A DNA stretch of 64,000 bases from Himantopus leucocephalus (Eukaryota > Chordata > Aves > Charadriiformes > Recurvirostridae): assembly GCA_003993805.1 (NCBI GenBank), contig RSEF01000026.1:4303068-4367067 (forward strand). The letters are read 5' to 3'. The notes beneath the pieces were generated by a model. The model was not told the origin of the DNA. It did no database searches and saw nothing but the letters and a program-made list of their open reading frames with translations. The position numbers were made by a program, and so were the translations under genes. Positions 1 to 23,600 of the stretch are shown piece by piece; the stretch's first letter is position 1; each line of letters begins with the position of its first letter.

Positions 1-640
1 GCCAACAAAGAAATGAAGAATACCAAACAGCCTTCACCTTGGAACTAAGCTACTGAAGAAAAAAATACTAAGAAAAATAATGTGATTTTCTAGCATTGCC
101 TCAGAGTTGATTTATTCCTGATATAAAATTAAACTTCACGATGATATGTACTTTTTTCATGCATTATTCTAGATGGCAGTGTAAATCAACTGAGTGCAGT
201 CAGTAAAGTTGTTATTGCCATCTCTAAAAATCCTACACTACAGAAAAGATTCAAAGAATTATTAATATTCCCTATAAGAATATGTGCTGTGCTTCTTGGG
301 AAGGCACACACAGGGTTTTGAAAGTCAAAATAGAGCCATTGTGTGGTTTAAAATAGTCCAAAACTCTGGTGATGGAGATTAATCTCTGCTGCAATGATTT
401 TTCCCTATGGTTTTGTGCCATCTAAAAAATGGTGGAGAGCATCACCCTCCCAGCGTTGGAGACGAGAGGACTGGGGTGTCGGAGCATCCCCGCGGGAAAC
501 CCCGTCCCGGTCCAGTCCCGCTCCACACTGCAGCCCCACAGACCTCCCAGCGTCATACAGGAGAAAACGGGGCAGTTCTTAATACCTTGTTTGATTAAGG
601 CAATTTCTATTTGCATTCCACCCAGGAATATGTCAATACT
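1..640. other. Upstream non-coding sequence, no gene recognised
   Basis: The first 420 bases are AT-rich and contain no frame I can support. From about 470 the sequence becomes GC-richer and leads into the CpG-rich block that I treat as the CAMK1G promoter. Short open frames here overlap one another on both strands and have no splice support or recognisable protein. Confidence 0.5.
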
Positions 641-985
641 AAATTCGGTACTGCCGAGGAGCGGCGGCTGCGGCGCGCCGTGCACCGTTCCTCCCGCTCC
701 CGGCAGCTGAATCAATTCCCGCCGGCGAAGCGCTCGGGTTCCCGCGTCCGCGCTGCCAGGTACGGTGCCGGTATTGCCAGCGACGAGCACGCACACGCAC
801 ACCCACGGGCAGCTCGTGCTCCTGGCAATTTACTCCCCGCGACGTGCTGCCTGGTTACCATCACGGCGGAGCCATCTCCTCCTCCCGCCGCCGCTCAGCA
901 CCCGGGTGGGCTCTAATCCCCGCAGACGGCGGGAGCCGAGCCGGAGCAGCAGCGAACAGGAGTTGCTTTGTTTGTGCTGACTTGG
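640..985 (+). promoter_or_regulatory. CAMK1G: Candidate CAMK1G CpG-rich promoter and non-coding exon 1
   Basis: This block is dense in CG dinucleotides and stands out from the AT-rich flanks. It ends in a good splice donor: the last exon base would be 985, followed by GTAAGC at 986-991. Human CAMK1G has a non-coding first exon and its start codon in exon 2. The coding exon at 5441 has its own acceptor, so an upstream exon must exist. This is the best candidate I see, but transcription cannot be shown from sequence and the start site is not fixed. A GC-rich patch at about 4080-4850 is a weaker alternative. Confidence 0.42.
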
Positions 986-3900
986 GTAAGCGAAATATTA
1001 TTTCCTCAATAGCCATTTGCTTTTCCTGTCTGTTCTGCACAGAGAAGCAGGTGGGATTCTGGCTAACCTGTTTTTTTAAAATTGATTTTATCTAGTAATG
1101 GGAAAATACTGGAGGACTTCTCTGCGCAGACTGTCAGTCTGGTATCCTACAGCACTCATGTTATATTTAGCAGTTCCATAGAAAGCTGCCTTCTGACATT
1201 TTACTAGAAAAGTATTTGAGGGAAACAAATATTTATAATGAAAATTGTGATTTTGCAAGCGTTCATCAAGGGCTACTAAGTTAACGCACTGCTTTTGAAT
1301 CGATGGAGCGGTGGGGTGAATACAAGATGTTTAATGTGGATTTGTTTTTAATGGCGAGCTCGTGTTTTCAATTTTTTGTTCTTTTGTCCCTGAACACCGA
1401 GGCTGGCCTGGCAGTTAATTCATTCACATGCAGATTGCTTGTTTGGTGTATTTTTTAAAGCAAAACCCTTCAACTTTGTATTCTCCTTTTTTTCTGTAAA
1501 CTTCTTTCTAATTCTAAAGGCAAAATCACGAAAGCAGCGTGTATCTTCCCCCTCCACATGTAACTTTGTCACAAGACTATTAATCATGTCTTACAATAAT
1601 TTTGCTAATGCAGTATATCCATTCAGAAGCAGAGTGTCTGTCTGCAGATGGATTTGTTACTGCGAGATACGAAAGCGGAACAAATTTCTTCAGGAAATAT
1701 TTAAGCAAGGTCATAATAACACTCATTACATTCTAAGCAATGATGTGTCATTTGCTGGATCAGACAGACTCTAGCAGCAGTCACGTTTATTGACTTAGCC
1801 TTCGGAAAAGCCCAAAGGTTAGACATTAATATTGAAACTACTTACTACTTTCAGCATATACTCATCAGACTGAAGTCCTGCATATCGCTTAATTTGTTAT
1901 GATGGGGGCGAGGGAGACTAAACAAATTAAAGCAATGTTACGTACTTCACTTTCGTCTCCAAAGGTTTTTACCTGCATCAATCAATGAGCACCTCTATTC
2001 TGTACGTGATCTTAACACACTATTGTTCTTGCACTGTCAAAAGGTGAATGGCAGAAGGGCGAGCACGGCCCCTTCTCTAGATTAGGTGTTTAAAATAATG
2101 CATTTTTCAAGAGCGTATTGGGTATACTCTATCCGTGCATCCCACCGCTGTGGCTGGAAGACACGCGCACCCAGCCCGGGGATGATGCACATGCGAACGG
2201 GGTGTCAGGATGGCTCTGACAAACGAAGCATGTCAGGAGCGGGATGGAAGTGCACAGACGGACACATCGTATGGCAGGAAAACCCGCCAGTCCAAGCACA
2301 AACCCGTTTGCCCAACTTTTGTTATGATGTTTTCTATTCCTGTGGAAAGTACGGCTTCTTCAACTAAGTAAGCAGATACACCAAACCCTGTTTACCCCTG
2401 CGCTGCGTACTGGCACCGAGAAAGGTCAGGACATGGTTGGACCAGAACCTGAATAAAGACCAAAAACCAGACAACAAATATAGCAAACACTGCATTCTCG
2501 CAAACTGCTGCGAAGTGCAACAAGTGGCTTAACCAGATTGACAGACAAAGTAAAGATGAGTTCCCAGAGCCCGCACCAGGAAAGCCGCAGGTCCTGTAAT
2601 CCCGTAATCCCGCCCTGCACCAAGTCCCCTTGCAAATACTTTCCTGTGTATCAAGAGAGGAAAAAGTACTGAGAATAATACGATCCGATGTGAGGAAGGA
2701 GGAAGGTGGGCAAGTATTCATCCCCCGAGCACATACGCAGCTTTACATTTCAGGCAATTCAAACATTTCATTATTTTGCTCTCAAAATAGCAGCACTTAT
2801 CCCCTTCCTCGCAGAAAGGCGAGGGGAGGCAGGAAATGACTTGCTCATGATGGCACAGAAAAACTGAGAAAGCAGGAAAGCAAATACACGTGTAGGGAGT
2901 CAGAGCTATTCATCCAGCCTTTCCTCCAGATACCAGCAAAACCAAATGCTGTACACGGAGAGTGACAGAAGGAGGAACTATAAGATGAACAGATGATTCA
3001 CAGGAGACTAAAAAGAAAACACAATACTACCTTCTTTAGAAGCAAAATCCATTTTAAAAGAAACTTGTTGAATTTGTAAGGAATGGAATCTGAGAATACT
3101 AAGGGAATCAAGCTTAAATGAGCAAACGTTGGGAAAATGTGACACTTGTGCTCAAATGGGCCAAATTCACAGAAGCGAGTGTACATGGCTCCGCTGTCAC
3201 CTCCCGCCGGGGGGGACAGTCACCTCTGCCCTGGTGCCTGCAGTGTGCTCCAGCCTCCCCGGGAGGGATTTCTGGGCCGCCCCCAAAGAGCTTGTGCCAA
3301 CTGGGCTGCGCTTCCACACAAGGGCTGCACAGGAACGGAGACAAAAATACTGTTTGTCCCTGGGGCCAGGCTGACCTACTTTTTTTTTTTTTTTTTAAAC
3401 TTCATATTCTTTGTTTGACAGTAGGCTGGGAAAGAAACAGAGAGGTCATCTGAATTTTACCCGTCATTCAACACCACACTGCCATTATGCATTTGCTACT
3501 TGGTTGAAGTGGATAAAACTCACCTTCCACCAGCAGCTGGACGGCTCTGCTGAGAATTCCCTTTTTGTGACGTTCCAGTTCTGTAGAGATTTGGGTGGGA
3601 CGGGCAGATTACTGCGAAGGCAAACTTCACTTTGGGGCTCACAATATTGACAGAAAGGTTTCTACTAATTGATCAGCATTTTTGCGAACAACTTTTGGTC
3701 TTCACTGATTCCAAACAGCAAGATATGGCTGGTTTTTATAAGGAGTTGTATTTCCAGGAGCGACACATGCATCAGAATCCAGAAGGTATATAAAGGTCAA
3801 GTGCACGCTGGCCTTTGGTGGTTTTATAGACTGAAGCCTTCAATTGTTTACAATTGAGTCAATTTTGTTTTCAATAATGTTAAATTAACCTTTAAAAAAT

Positions 3901-5440
3901 TGTGTCAAGGAGCTCAAAACCCCGAAACTGTGCTAATTAAGGAGATAAACTAGGTTCAGGAGGAATTCAATATCTCAGCTGTCTGTCATGAAACAACATC
4001 TTTCAGCTTTTTCTCTGCATTAATACTTCTGCCTTTTCCAAACGCTTGTTTCTACACAAAAGCTTGTGCTTTGTCTTTCGAAGGCTCAGCTGTGTCTCAC
4101 AGGCGTTGGGGCCGTTCCTGCTCTGGAGAAGCGCGCTGCTCCACGTGCCGAGGGGATGCTCCATGTGCGGAGGGCGCTGCCGGCGGCACCCAAGCCCCTG
4201 CTGCCTGGCGATGTTTTCAGTGCATTTCTTTTGCATCCCGATAGTGTGGACAAGCCACATCTTTTTGTATTTTTTTTTTCTAGTCTCAGGGTTTCACCTT
4301 CCAGTGTACTTCCAGTTCAGTAACGTTAGACCTGATGTTATTGAGTGCTTAGATGTTTGTATAACATTTCACACCTCCCAGACCTTGTGCAAGCTCTAAT
4401 TCTCCCGCCGTGCCGGTGAGCTCCCCCAAGGCTGACGGCATTATTTTCCATATGACAGCAGCGCTGCGCAGCCTGCGCACTAAAGAGCTTAGTGTTGGGG
4501 GGAGGTGGGGAACTGGGACCTGGCCAAGGTCAAGCCGCCCATGAGCGGTGGCGCGTGTTTCAGATGCACGGATCAGCCGGGAGTCCCACGGCTGCGTTTA
4601 CTGACAGACCAGATTTCCTGCAGTTCCATCCTCCAACGCCGATAACACGCGCTCAGCCACCGCCCCGCAGAACAGGGGCGACTCCAGAAACCGGCGTTTT
4701 CTGCGAGCTGCTCTCGCCCTCCACTTGCTCCACAGCTGCAGCACTGAGACACCCCCTCGGGGCAGGGCACCAGAGCTGGGCACCCCCTCGCCATCCCACC
4801 AGCCAGCGCCGCGGCATCACAGCCCTGCGAGAAAAAGGCAATGGGAAGGTTATGACTCAGAGCAAAAGCAATCTGTCAGTTAAAAAGAATTAAAGATGAC
4901 AGCAGCGCAAACTGTACAAGGCAGATCAACAAAATTTTTTGTATCGATTCCCCTCCCCACAGTCATGAGCTCTTTAAACTGTTTATTATTCAAGTGATAA
5001 AGCAGCTCAACTATAATCCATCTCCATCACTAGTTGTACCTAAATTTTAATCCATTAACTCATGGATGCTTTAGTTAAAATTAGCAACCATTCAGCATAT
5101 AAATATGAAGCACAATATAAACATTTGTAATTGCCAACATGCGCTAAATGAGTATACTGACAAGAGAGTATTACCATATGGTCACCAGCTCCTACCCAGC
5201 TGATCCGGTATTTTGCTGCACTGGTGGCTGGAGCGGGACGTAACGGCAGGGACATGGTCAACACTAACAGTTGTAAGTAGCAAAAGAAGCACAAAATTTC
5301 ACACACTTGAAAAGTCTGAGTCGTCTGACCAAGCAAACACCAGTCACGGCATCCCAAATCCAGCCAGCTCCGGGTTCGTCCCATTCTTCATGCGAGCCGT
5401 GCCACATCAGTCACCTCTCTCCTCCTCCTCTTCCTCACAG
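986..5440 (+). other. CAMK1G: Probable CAMK1G intron 1
   Basis: If exon 1 ends at 985, this 4.5 kb stretch is intron 1. It contains a run of T at about 3380-3397 and a GC-rich patch at 4080-4850. There is no coding exon or repeat family I can name. It ends in a pyrimidine-rich tract of TCC repeats and a CACAG acceptor at 5436-5440. Confidence 0.4.
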
Positions 5441-5466
5441 CGTTCCCTGCTTCCACTCTGGAGGAG

Positions 5467-15076
<9,610 letters not shown>

Positions 15077-16750
15077 TGAGGCGGCAGCCACCGGCTCCCC
15101 ACATTGCCAGCGGTAAGTGCTCTGCAATCCAATCACTAGCTGCTTTTAATTAATCCCATTATGGCACGAAAAAGGGAAAGGCACAAATAGCAAAGTAACT
15201 GGACATGAAATAAATTGACTCGGGTTTTTTGCAACAGAAAAAGCCTTAACTAAACCATCTTCAAGGAAGAAATAATCTTTCAGCTTCCATTAAGGCCAGT
15301 CCAGTGACTCTGAATCCAACTTTGACGATTACAACAGGGTTGCCCAAGGAGTGTGTGAAAGGAAGCCAAGCACGGACCTGTCATATCAAACTCTACAATT
15401 ATTCAAAGCTGCCCACTGGGAATCACACTGGAACCAAACACCTCCCTCAGCTGGGATTAGGGCTTTTCAGCCGGGCCTCAGCTCTGACCATGAGCAAAGG
15501 GCCGACCACAGGCTGGTCCACAGCCAAGCGCAGACAGGACATCTCCACAGCCTGAAGGGCCGTCCCCTTTCCCAGACTCGGTCCGGGCAGGTCAGTTTAA
15601 GCGGCTTTGTTAGCAGAGAGCAGAGCGTGGAGATGTTCGTTTTGTAGGTGAGCAGAGTACAATCATGAAAGTGTCATCCTGTGTGACCGTAGCTTGGATT
15701 AATTCTGGACTAGCTAAACTGTTACCTTTTGCATCACATTATGTATGAGCAGTAAGAAGCATTGCTAGTAGATCCTGCAATAAAGAATGGTCCTCAAAGG
15801 TAGCACAGTTCTCCACAAAAGCTACATGAAGTGAGCTACATCCTATCATCTTTTATGACACTCTCTACTGATGAACACAGCTGTAATATACAAAGGATTA
15901 ATAGAAGAGACAAATGCAAGTAAGATCTACTATAGGCTCCAAAAAGGTCCATTCCAACGATCAGTCATGTAATAACCCTTTATAAATAAGCACACAAAGG
16001 GATCTGAGCTGTTCTAACCCCCACGCTACTGCTTATTAACAGAGCACATTTTGAAGGTAGCAGTCTAGCGAAACAAAGTTCAATCCTCAACTGAAATTCT
16101 CTCTCTTGCAGAAACAGAAGGGCTGTTTTACTCTTTTCTGCACTTCAAAGCCAGACATCAACAGTGCAAGCAAGAAAGGAGGCTGTGTCCCACCAGGAGC
16201 AGGCGGGCAGCAGCGTCTCAGAGAGCAGCGACCAACTGGTGACAGCAGCACGTTAGTCCCAGGAATCCATCAGCGCAGTGACCTCGGGGTGTCTCTGGAT
16301 CGTTAAAGCTGGGAGAAGGCACTTTAGCAAGGGAAAGTCTGAGGCTACTGCTAGCGTATTCAGTGTATATTATCCATACGACATCGCTCAATGCTATAAG
16401 CTTTTGTTTTCTGTATACCGTTTAGTTGTCCAATGCATAAGTGCACTGCACAACGTAAATCCTATAAACCAAAGCCATGCAGAGTTTTACTCAGTGGCAC
16501 CTCAGTTATTTTTACAATCTGCATCCTATCCACTCCTTGGATTTTGGTTAGTCCCAGGCTTCGGCACTCTGAAGTTCAGCATCAGCCAGCTGCCCAGGCT
16601 GCACAGTTCTCACTTCAGCTACGAAAGGAGAGACAACCTGCTAGCAACCTCCATGTGTCTGATAATAATCACAGCAAGGTCTAAATTCCCTGCTTTCAAG
16701 TCTGTAATTGCACAATAAATACTTGCTTAATAAAGCTGAGTTTTGTTTTG
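15077..16750 (+). other. CAMK1G: Probable CAMK1G 3' UTR
   Basis: No further exon is apparent. AATAAA hexamers lie at 15209, 15779, 16714 and 16729. The last pair sits just upstream of a GT-rich stretch, as expected of a cleavage site, so the long UTR probably ends near 16750. Shorter forms ending after 15209 or 15779 are possible. The extent is inference. Confidence 0.45.
16714..16734 (+). terminator. CAMK1G: CAMK1G polyadenylation signals (two AATAAA)
   Basis: AATAAA occurs at 16714-16719 and 16729-16734, followed within 10-30 nt by a T/G-rich tract (GTTTTGTTTTG). This is the best downstream-element match in the region. Confidence 0.45.
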
Positions 16751-17231
16751 TAAAGTGCCTGTTGCTTATTCATAGAAATTTGATGTGGAAATGGTCTATC
16801 AAGTCCCTTCTAAAGCATTCCCGTGCATCCGCAGACCTGCTCCCTCCGGTATTTCTCTGGCAAAGCGTTACATGGTAAATAAGCAGATTGTGGCAGAAAG
16901 TCAAACAAGACTTTTGACTTCACCTTTGAGTATGAGATCGCGTTTCTCTTATTTCTATAAATATAGGCATGTTGTATAGATATGATGGAGCTAGAATTCT
17001 CCATTTCTGTGTTCTGGTTCTTTGAAGAAAGATCTAGAAGGGAAGTACTGAAGCCATGGCAAGTTTTAAGGATTAACTGCAGCGTAGATAAAACGTTTTA
17101 GAAGGCCCCACATGAGGGTTTTAATTTGAACAGCGAAATTCAGCTGAAAGAGCTCGAATTGGCTAGAACAAGAAAAAGAAAGAATGTCTTGGTTTATAAA
17201 CCCCTCTGAAAATAACAGCTTTGGGGATGTT

Positions 17232-17237
17232 TTTATT
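17232..17237 (-). terminator. LAMB3: Candidate LAMB3 polyadenylation signal
   Basis: TTTATT on the plus strand reads AATAAA on the LAMB3 strand, about 256 nt beyond the stop codon. That would give a short 3' UTR ending near 17210. No nearer canonical hexamer was seen. Confidence 0.45.
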
Positions 17238-17492
17238 TGCAATGGAAGATTGATGTCTCTCCCCCTTTTTCCTCCAAACACCGGGCAGCTTCAGCCGTCC
17301 AAGCAAGGTTAGCCCTCTCCAGGGCGTTGCTGCTCTGGCTCAGTGCAATTATTTTCCAGAGGTACAGAAACTCAATTTGCTAAAAATAGAGACATGAGGC
17401 ACGTGAGAACTCCAGCCGGAAAATGGGAATAAATACAGAAGCCAGTGTCTGCAGAGGAGGAAGGCAATGCTGATGGAGCGCGGGCAGCTCGC

Positions 17493-17629
17493 TCAGGAGC
17501 AGCTCTCGTAGTAGGCGACTCGCTTGTTGATGGCGTCCCGGATCCTTCCCACCCGCTCCTCCAGGCCCGACAGCCTGGCCGACTTGGACATCAAAGCCTT
17601 GTTGCTTTCCTGAATTTCCGTCTCTAAAG
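17493..17629 (-). CDS. LAMB3: LAMB3 exon 23, last coding segment (residues 1123-1167)
   Basis: The acceptor is TCTCAG, with exon bases starting at 17629. The TGA stop is at 17493-17495. It encodes the final coiled coil, [19 protein letters not shown], and ends AYYESCS. The cysteine matches the human YYATCK terminus that bonds to the gamma chain. Confidence 0.95.
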
Positions 17630-20600
17630 CTGAGAAGAAAGGGCAGGAAAGGGTTCCGCGATGATCGGACAGGAGGAAGGCATCATGGCCATTACCCTCC
17701 CCAGCAGGTTGGGCTGAGCCTCCACCTTCCTCCTGCACAGCTCTGGTGGGGCAAGGAAAACAGGTATCGCCACCTCCTCCTGCATTCCCCCTTCTGCCCC
17801 TCAAAATCATCCCAAAACAACTGCTCCAAACAAAGCCATTACTTTTGAATGCTTAAAAATGGAAGCGAGCGTGTGGAAGAAGACGAGGGCACATTGGCAC
17901 CGCAGGCAGGGTGTCCCTTCCACGGCCACCCACGCGCCCTTGCAAAATCGAAATTTACTGGCACAGCACCAGCAGATGCAGCCCAGACCTGCACCAGCTC
18001 ACTGCCCAAAGTATGCTGTCTTCCTCGTAATTTCTTTCCCTCACCCCGCTGGGAGTCCAAAGCCCTTCCCCAGTATATGGGATTATTATATTAAGTTCAC
18101 AAAGTGTCTTACTTTCCATCCTGAGCATCGTGGCCAAAGTTTCCTCAAACAGAGCTTGTGCCTCCAGGTCTATGCTTTGCACCCTGCTGCCCTGCTCTCC
18201 CAGAGCCGGGCTCTGCTCCATCCTTCTCTTCAGCTCAGCGTACATTTGTTTCACTTGTTCAAAAGCCTGTGGAAAAGCAAATAAGCAGTGCAGGTAGGAT
18301 CAAGCAAATAGACTGTGGGGAAGGGGATTTTCCAATGTTGAATCCATTTTAAATATTAAATGGATACTGCACTAGAGCTTTGGCACGATGCTGTCATGTA
18401 AATGAGTAACAGTTTGTGATGCGCTCCGAAAGATGTGACTGACAGCTGTATGGGCTACTCTGCCTCAGGCAAGAGATACAGCAGAGAGAAGTTTCCAGCA
18501 AAAAGCATTAGGATTGAGAAAGGTCCCGGAAAAATTCAGTAGTGGGATACTGCATCAGATTAATAAGAAGTGACACGACGATGCACAAGCCGTGGCCTGA
18601 ACAGGAAAGCCTCCTCGCCTCATCCAAAAACGTGCCAGGACACAGCTGGCTTTGCTGTCTAACAACAGCGGGGAAGCGGAGCACAGCTGTGACTGCCCTG
18701 GCCTTCACCGTGCCGGAGCCCGGTACCTGCTGTGCGCTCCTGGCCTGCTCGCCCGCCTGCCCGGCCGTCTGCTGCGCATCGGTGGCCCGCAGGCGGTTCT
18801 GGTCCGCTCCGTGCTGCAGCTGCGACAGCCTCTCCATCAGCCCGTCCAGCTGGCCCGCGATGGACTTCACGTTCTTCTCAGCTGGACCAAGAACAGCCTC
18901 AATCTGAAAGCAAAGTGCTCCACATGAAGAAGGAAATCACACCTGAACCCCACTCCTAATGTTTTTTTCCTCTGTGCAGGGATGAGCTACGCTGCGTGAC
19001 AGCCACATCGCAGAAGCGGGGTTTCGGCAGCGAGCAGGGACTGCTCCCTGCACAGCTGAGCACCGCATTGCAGCCCCAGGGCTTCTCTCAGGGGGCTCTG
19101 GGAGGGACCAGGACTGGAGTTTGGGGAAGAGCACAAGTCAGGCACAGCAGAAAGAAGAGATTTTTACAGCAAAAGCTTCACCAGATCCCACTTCCCAGCT
19201 GCACTGGTGCAGGACTCTACCAAGTGGGGAAGTTTCAAAGGAGCGGTGAGCAGGGCACAGTATCGTCATTTGGGAAGTCACCGCACATCACTTACTTCAT
19301 CAACGCGCTCCTGGATGAACCGGAGGGAAGAGCCAGAGCCCCTGATAGCACCCTGGGCCTCCAGGAGCACCGTGTTCGCTTGTCGCAGATTCCCGACCAC
19401 CTCTTCCACGTTACCCTCCACGGCATTCGCCCGGTTCCTGGAGAAATGTGGGAAACAGCCAGGAGTGAGTGTCGATAATCACATGCGCTGGAAGTCAGGG
19501 TTGCAGAGGCTACATAAGGAAGCCTGAGAAGCAAGACAGGATTGTTACTGAGAAGGTTGCAATCTCCCTCCTCCAAAAGCCACAGACCCACACACCTCGA
19601 CACACTGCGCTCCAGGCAGGTTTCCTTTTGAGAGAAGTGTTACTTCCATTTCATACCCCCAAGCAGAGGAGACAAACTGAGAAGGCAAGAGAAAAGCCTT
19701 CCTTTAAACCAATTAGAAACATTTTGTAAGTAGTGCAAGAACAAGTATTGAAGGGAAAGCAATAAGCACTGAAGCAGTTCCAATGAACATTTTTCTGCTT
19801 GCAGTGGGACTATTCAGGTCAGGTGACAGAGCTCACCGCAGAAAGCCAGACTCCCTTGTCTCATCACTTCCAGCAGGTTAAGCAGGTGTCAGACATTATC
19901 AAGGAGTTTACATACTTATCCCGCTAACCTTCTCGCTGGGATATTGCTGCAAGTCAACATGTGACAAAGTAGATGTTCCAAATTTGCAAGGACACTTTGT
20001 AATTATTTTTTAAGGGACCATGGGATAATCCTCCCAACTTTCACCCAGAAAACAAACAGCCCATTTAATCTTCTCATGCTCTCTTGTGCAATTAGGATGT
20101 AGGTCACCAATATCGAGTAATACCAGGGCAACCCTGTCATCTCCCATCACAAGGACTCAAGAGATAGAGAAAAGCCTCCATTACTTTTGGTAAAGACCTC
20201 CTCGTTGTAGTAGTTATAACAAGATCTACTCTTGGCAGCCAGATTTCTTATTTGTATTGGGGCACCAGGGAGGTGTCTGCAGAGATTGCAGATTCATTCT
20301 TTTAGGCACTGTATGGACATCGAAGATCCTGGGCTAAAACTTCATACTGTACAAGTCGGTACAGCTCCAGCAGAGTGAGATTTCAACCCAACTGAGAACC
20401 ACCTCGCTCACTCTGGCTGAGTGACCCTCAGCTACCAAAAGCCCTTGAACGCTAACCGACCTGGCTTGTTCTGCCTCCTGCTGAAGCTGCTTGGCCTTAG
20501 CGATGTCCTCGGCCGTCTGGGCAAGTATACTCTCCGGGCACTGCAGCTTAGTTGCCAAATTTTGGATCTCGGTCATTTTTCTCAGGACTGCAGCAGCATC

Positions 20601-23600
20601 CGTGGGGAGACGTAGGGAGAGAACAGACTCACTGATTTCCTGGATAGTGGCAGGGTCCGTGTCCTTGTCTACAGAGCAAACAGACAGACGGTGTCAGAAA
20701 CGGGAGAGGGGAAATGCAAGGGAGGATGAGGGCAGGCATCCAGCCACGTGTGCTCTCGCACACACAGTCTCTTCATTTCAGACAGCTGCCAGGATCCACC
20801 CTGAACTGAATCCCCTTGAAGTTAATGTACTTCACATTTACATGAGCAAAACTTTCCTGACAGTACTGAAATGGATACCTTTGATTTGGTGACAAAAGCA
20901 CCATGGCTAAGCGCAGAGCAGAGTCAGGTGGACCTCACTGAGCAGATGAGGTTGTGTTTCAAGACAAGCCTCTTTTTATTTCACGAATGAAAGTTAATAA
21001 AACTGAGAAATCAGAAGCAGGCGAAGCCCAAGGGACATTAGCCCAGTGATTAGCTCAGAAATATCTTCACTCATCATTAACACCAGGCAGCACCAAATGA
21101 CCTGATTTTTTTATTCAGCTAATGCTCATGAGGCTCATTATGTTATTACAATCTGTCTGCGGACAATAAGTCATCCCATTGGTTTATAGGACAACAAGGA
21201 ATTCTCGTCTGATTAATAGTCTGCTCCAGAGAAGATTTGTCTGTTTATCTCTGGTCAGTGAGCGTTACCAGTAAACTTCTGCATTGGGTCAGTGCTGACT
21301 GCAAATCCTCAGAGAGCACCGGCCGTGGGGACAGGTTTGCCCTCGAGCCCCAGAGATGGCACAAGGCTCTGTGGCAGAGAGCAGGACCCAAAGCAAGCTG
21401 TGGTCCACGCTACAGACAAAAGACTGCCTCCTCCACACCTTTCCACTTACGTTAATTCAGTTCCTTGGTTTAGAGGTAATATTCGAGAGCAGTTCACGGG
21501 AAAATGGTGGGAGACCCTTCCACAAATCCCTGCACACAGAAGGTCAAGGCTGTGCGGCACCTGCCCCATGGACATCACAGATGGCCCCCAAGCATCCCCA
21601 GAAGGAATCAGGCAGGGTCTGCCCTGGTGACATCCCAGGGAAGTCAATACAGATAAAACAGCCAGGATTAATTGGGTCGATCAGAACAGCACGGTCAAGG
21701 CTGCGCAAGTCAGCTGGCCGAACTGCAGTTGCTGACAAAGTCACGGACTTTTGTGCTGCTGAAATGCATTTTTCAGAAAACGCTATCCAAGCCTGCTTTG
21801 CTGTCTCAGAGGATGTGCATTACCTTTGCTACATAAATACCCATGTGCAGATAAACTGGATATCCGAGAGCTTAACTGGGGTGAGCAATTCAGCTGACTC
21901 CCTTGTAGTGTACTCTCATACATATTATCACTGTAAAAATTAGTTTTTTCCATGAACAAGTCAGCCTCCACAGACATACTTTACAGTTTGCAGAGCGCTA
22001 CCTGACAAGAAGTTTCGGACTTGCTGGATGAACTGCTGGATGCGCCGGACATCTCCTTCTATCTGGGTCCTTGTTACACTCATCTGGTCCACAAGCCGCC
22101 GAGTATTGCTTTGAATCTGATTTGCAGACGTCTCGGTCATTTTAATCTGCAAACAACAATATCCTGATGGAGCCGTTTCTTCTTGTCTTGGAATCCCAGC
22201 AGCCCTAGCTCAACTCTGAGTGAACTGGGCAAGGCGCTTTGAAATTACGCTATTCCCCATTCTTAATATGCCACTGCTTTAAAGGTTTGTAAATATTAAA
22301 GACTGAGGGTTGGATTTGCAAAGGAAGCTCTCAAACAGAGGCAGTACTGTTTAGCTTTCTAAAACACCTTTGAAATGGATTTTGAATGAGTTTGAAAACT
22401 CACTTTATCTTTGCAAGCACCTGAGAGGCCACAGAAAGAAGCTGCAACAGCAGTAACAAGTGCTCTAGATTGCATCAAATGTTAAAGCAGATACAACTGC
22501 GGATTCTGAAAGGTTTCTACATCCCCACCCCTCTGCCATACTAATCCCATCCCAGGAGGAGGACAGGCTTCCTTGTGACAGTTCCAGAGCCGGTCGCGTG
22601 CCTTCAGCTCCGTGCCTCCTGTGCCGGGGGAGGCAGGACGCACGCATGCAGCAGGGAGTCTCCCACTCAAAAATCCCTGAATCTCTGCAGCTGTCCAAAA
22701 GTCAAGTCTCAAATAGAGTTTGAGATTGGGTATTTTATCACAGCTCACTCTTTCCACAGCTGTCCCCCCAGGCTCTGCTGCTTGACACCGAAGGACCGAG
22801 CGCAGGGCTCAGCTGCGGGACAGGCAGCACTGCCCGCACTTACCAGCTGGGCTGTCTCCCGGAGCCGGGCACTCAGGCTGCGAAACTCCCTGGCAGCTTC
22901 CCCGGCCGTGGCGAGGGCCCCGCTCGACAGCGGGAAGATGCCGTGGCAGGGCCGGCCCGCCCCGCAGGCAGTGCTGTTGTCCCGAGGGCAGAGCAGCCCC
23001 TCGCACCGGCCAGGCGTGCACGTCTCCGCTCGGAAGCCACCGCAGATCTGGGGAGAGAGAGAGAGAGCAGTGGGGCAGTGAGGGCACTCACCTCTCTGGT
23101 GAGACCTCAGTGCCCTCAGGGAGACAAACCAGCACATCACAGGGCCAAAGTTTCAAACAGAGCCTCACCAAGGGAGCTGGGGAACTTGCTGTGCTCGTGC
23201 TGCAGGGCTCCGCACGAGAGCAGGGACGGAGCCAGCCCTCCCGACAGGGTGGATGGCAATGATATGGCACAGCCCAAATGACCAGAGACCGTGGCTGTGT
23301 CAGAGAAGGGCTGCCAGAGCTACACACGTGTACAGCAGTGCTGAACGCCCAGACCCAAGACAGCAACACCAGGTCTGCATCTCCTCTCCACCCCAAGCTG
23401 GAGCACAACCAAGAGCAAAGCAGGAGCTAAACCCCAGCGGCTCACGAAGAGTAACAGAGCATGTCTGCGTGGAGCAAGCGTCTCGTTTGCTCTCAGGACA
23501 GCAACTCTTCCCCTCGTGGCAGGGGAACCCTGTCCAACCTGTGCAAATTGCTTTGGGAGGGTGAATGGGATGAGAAGACCCTGCCCTCTTGCCTGGACAT

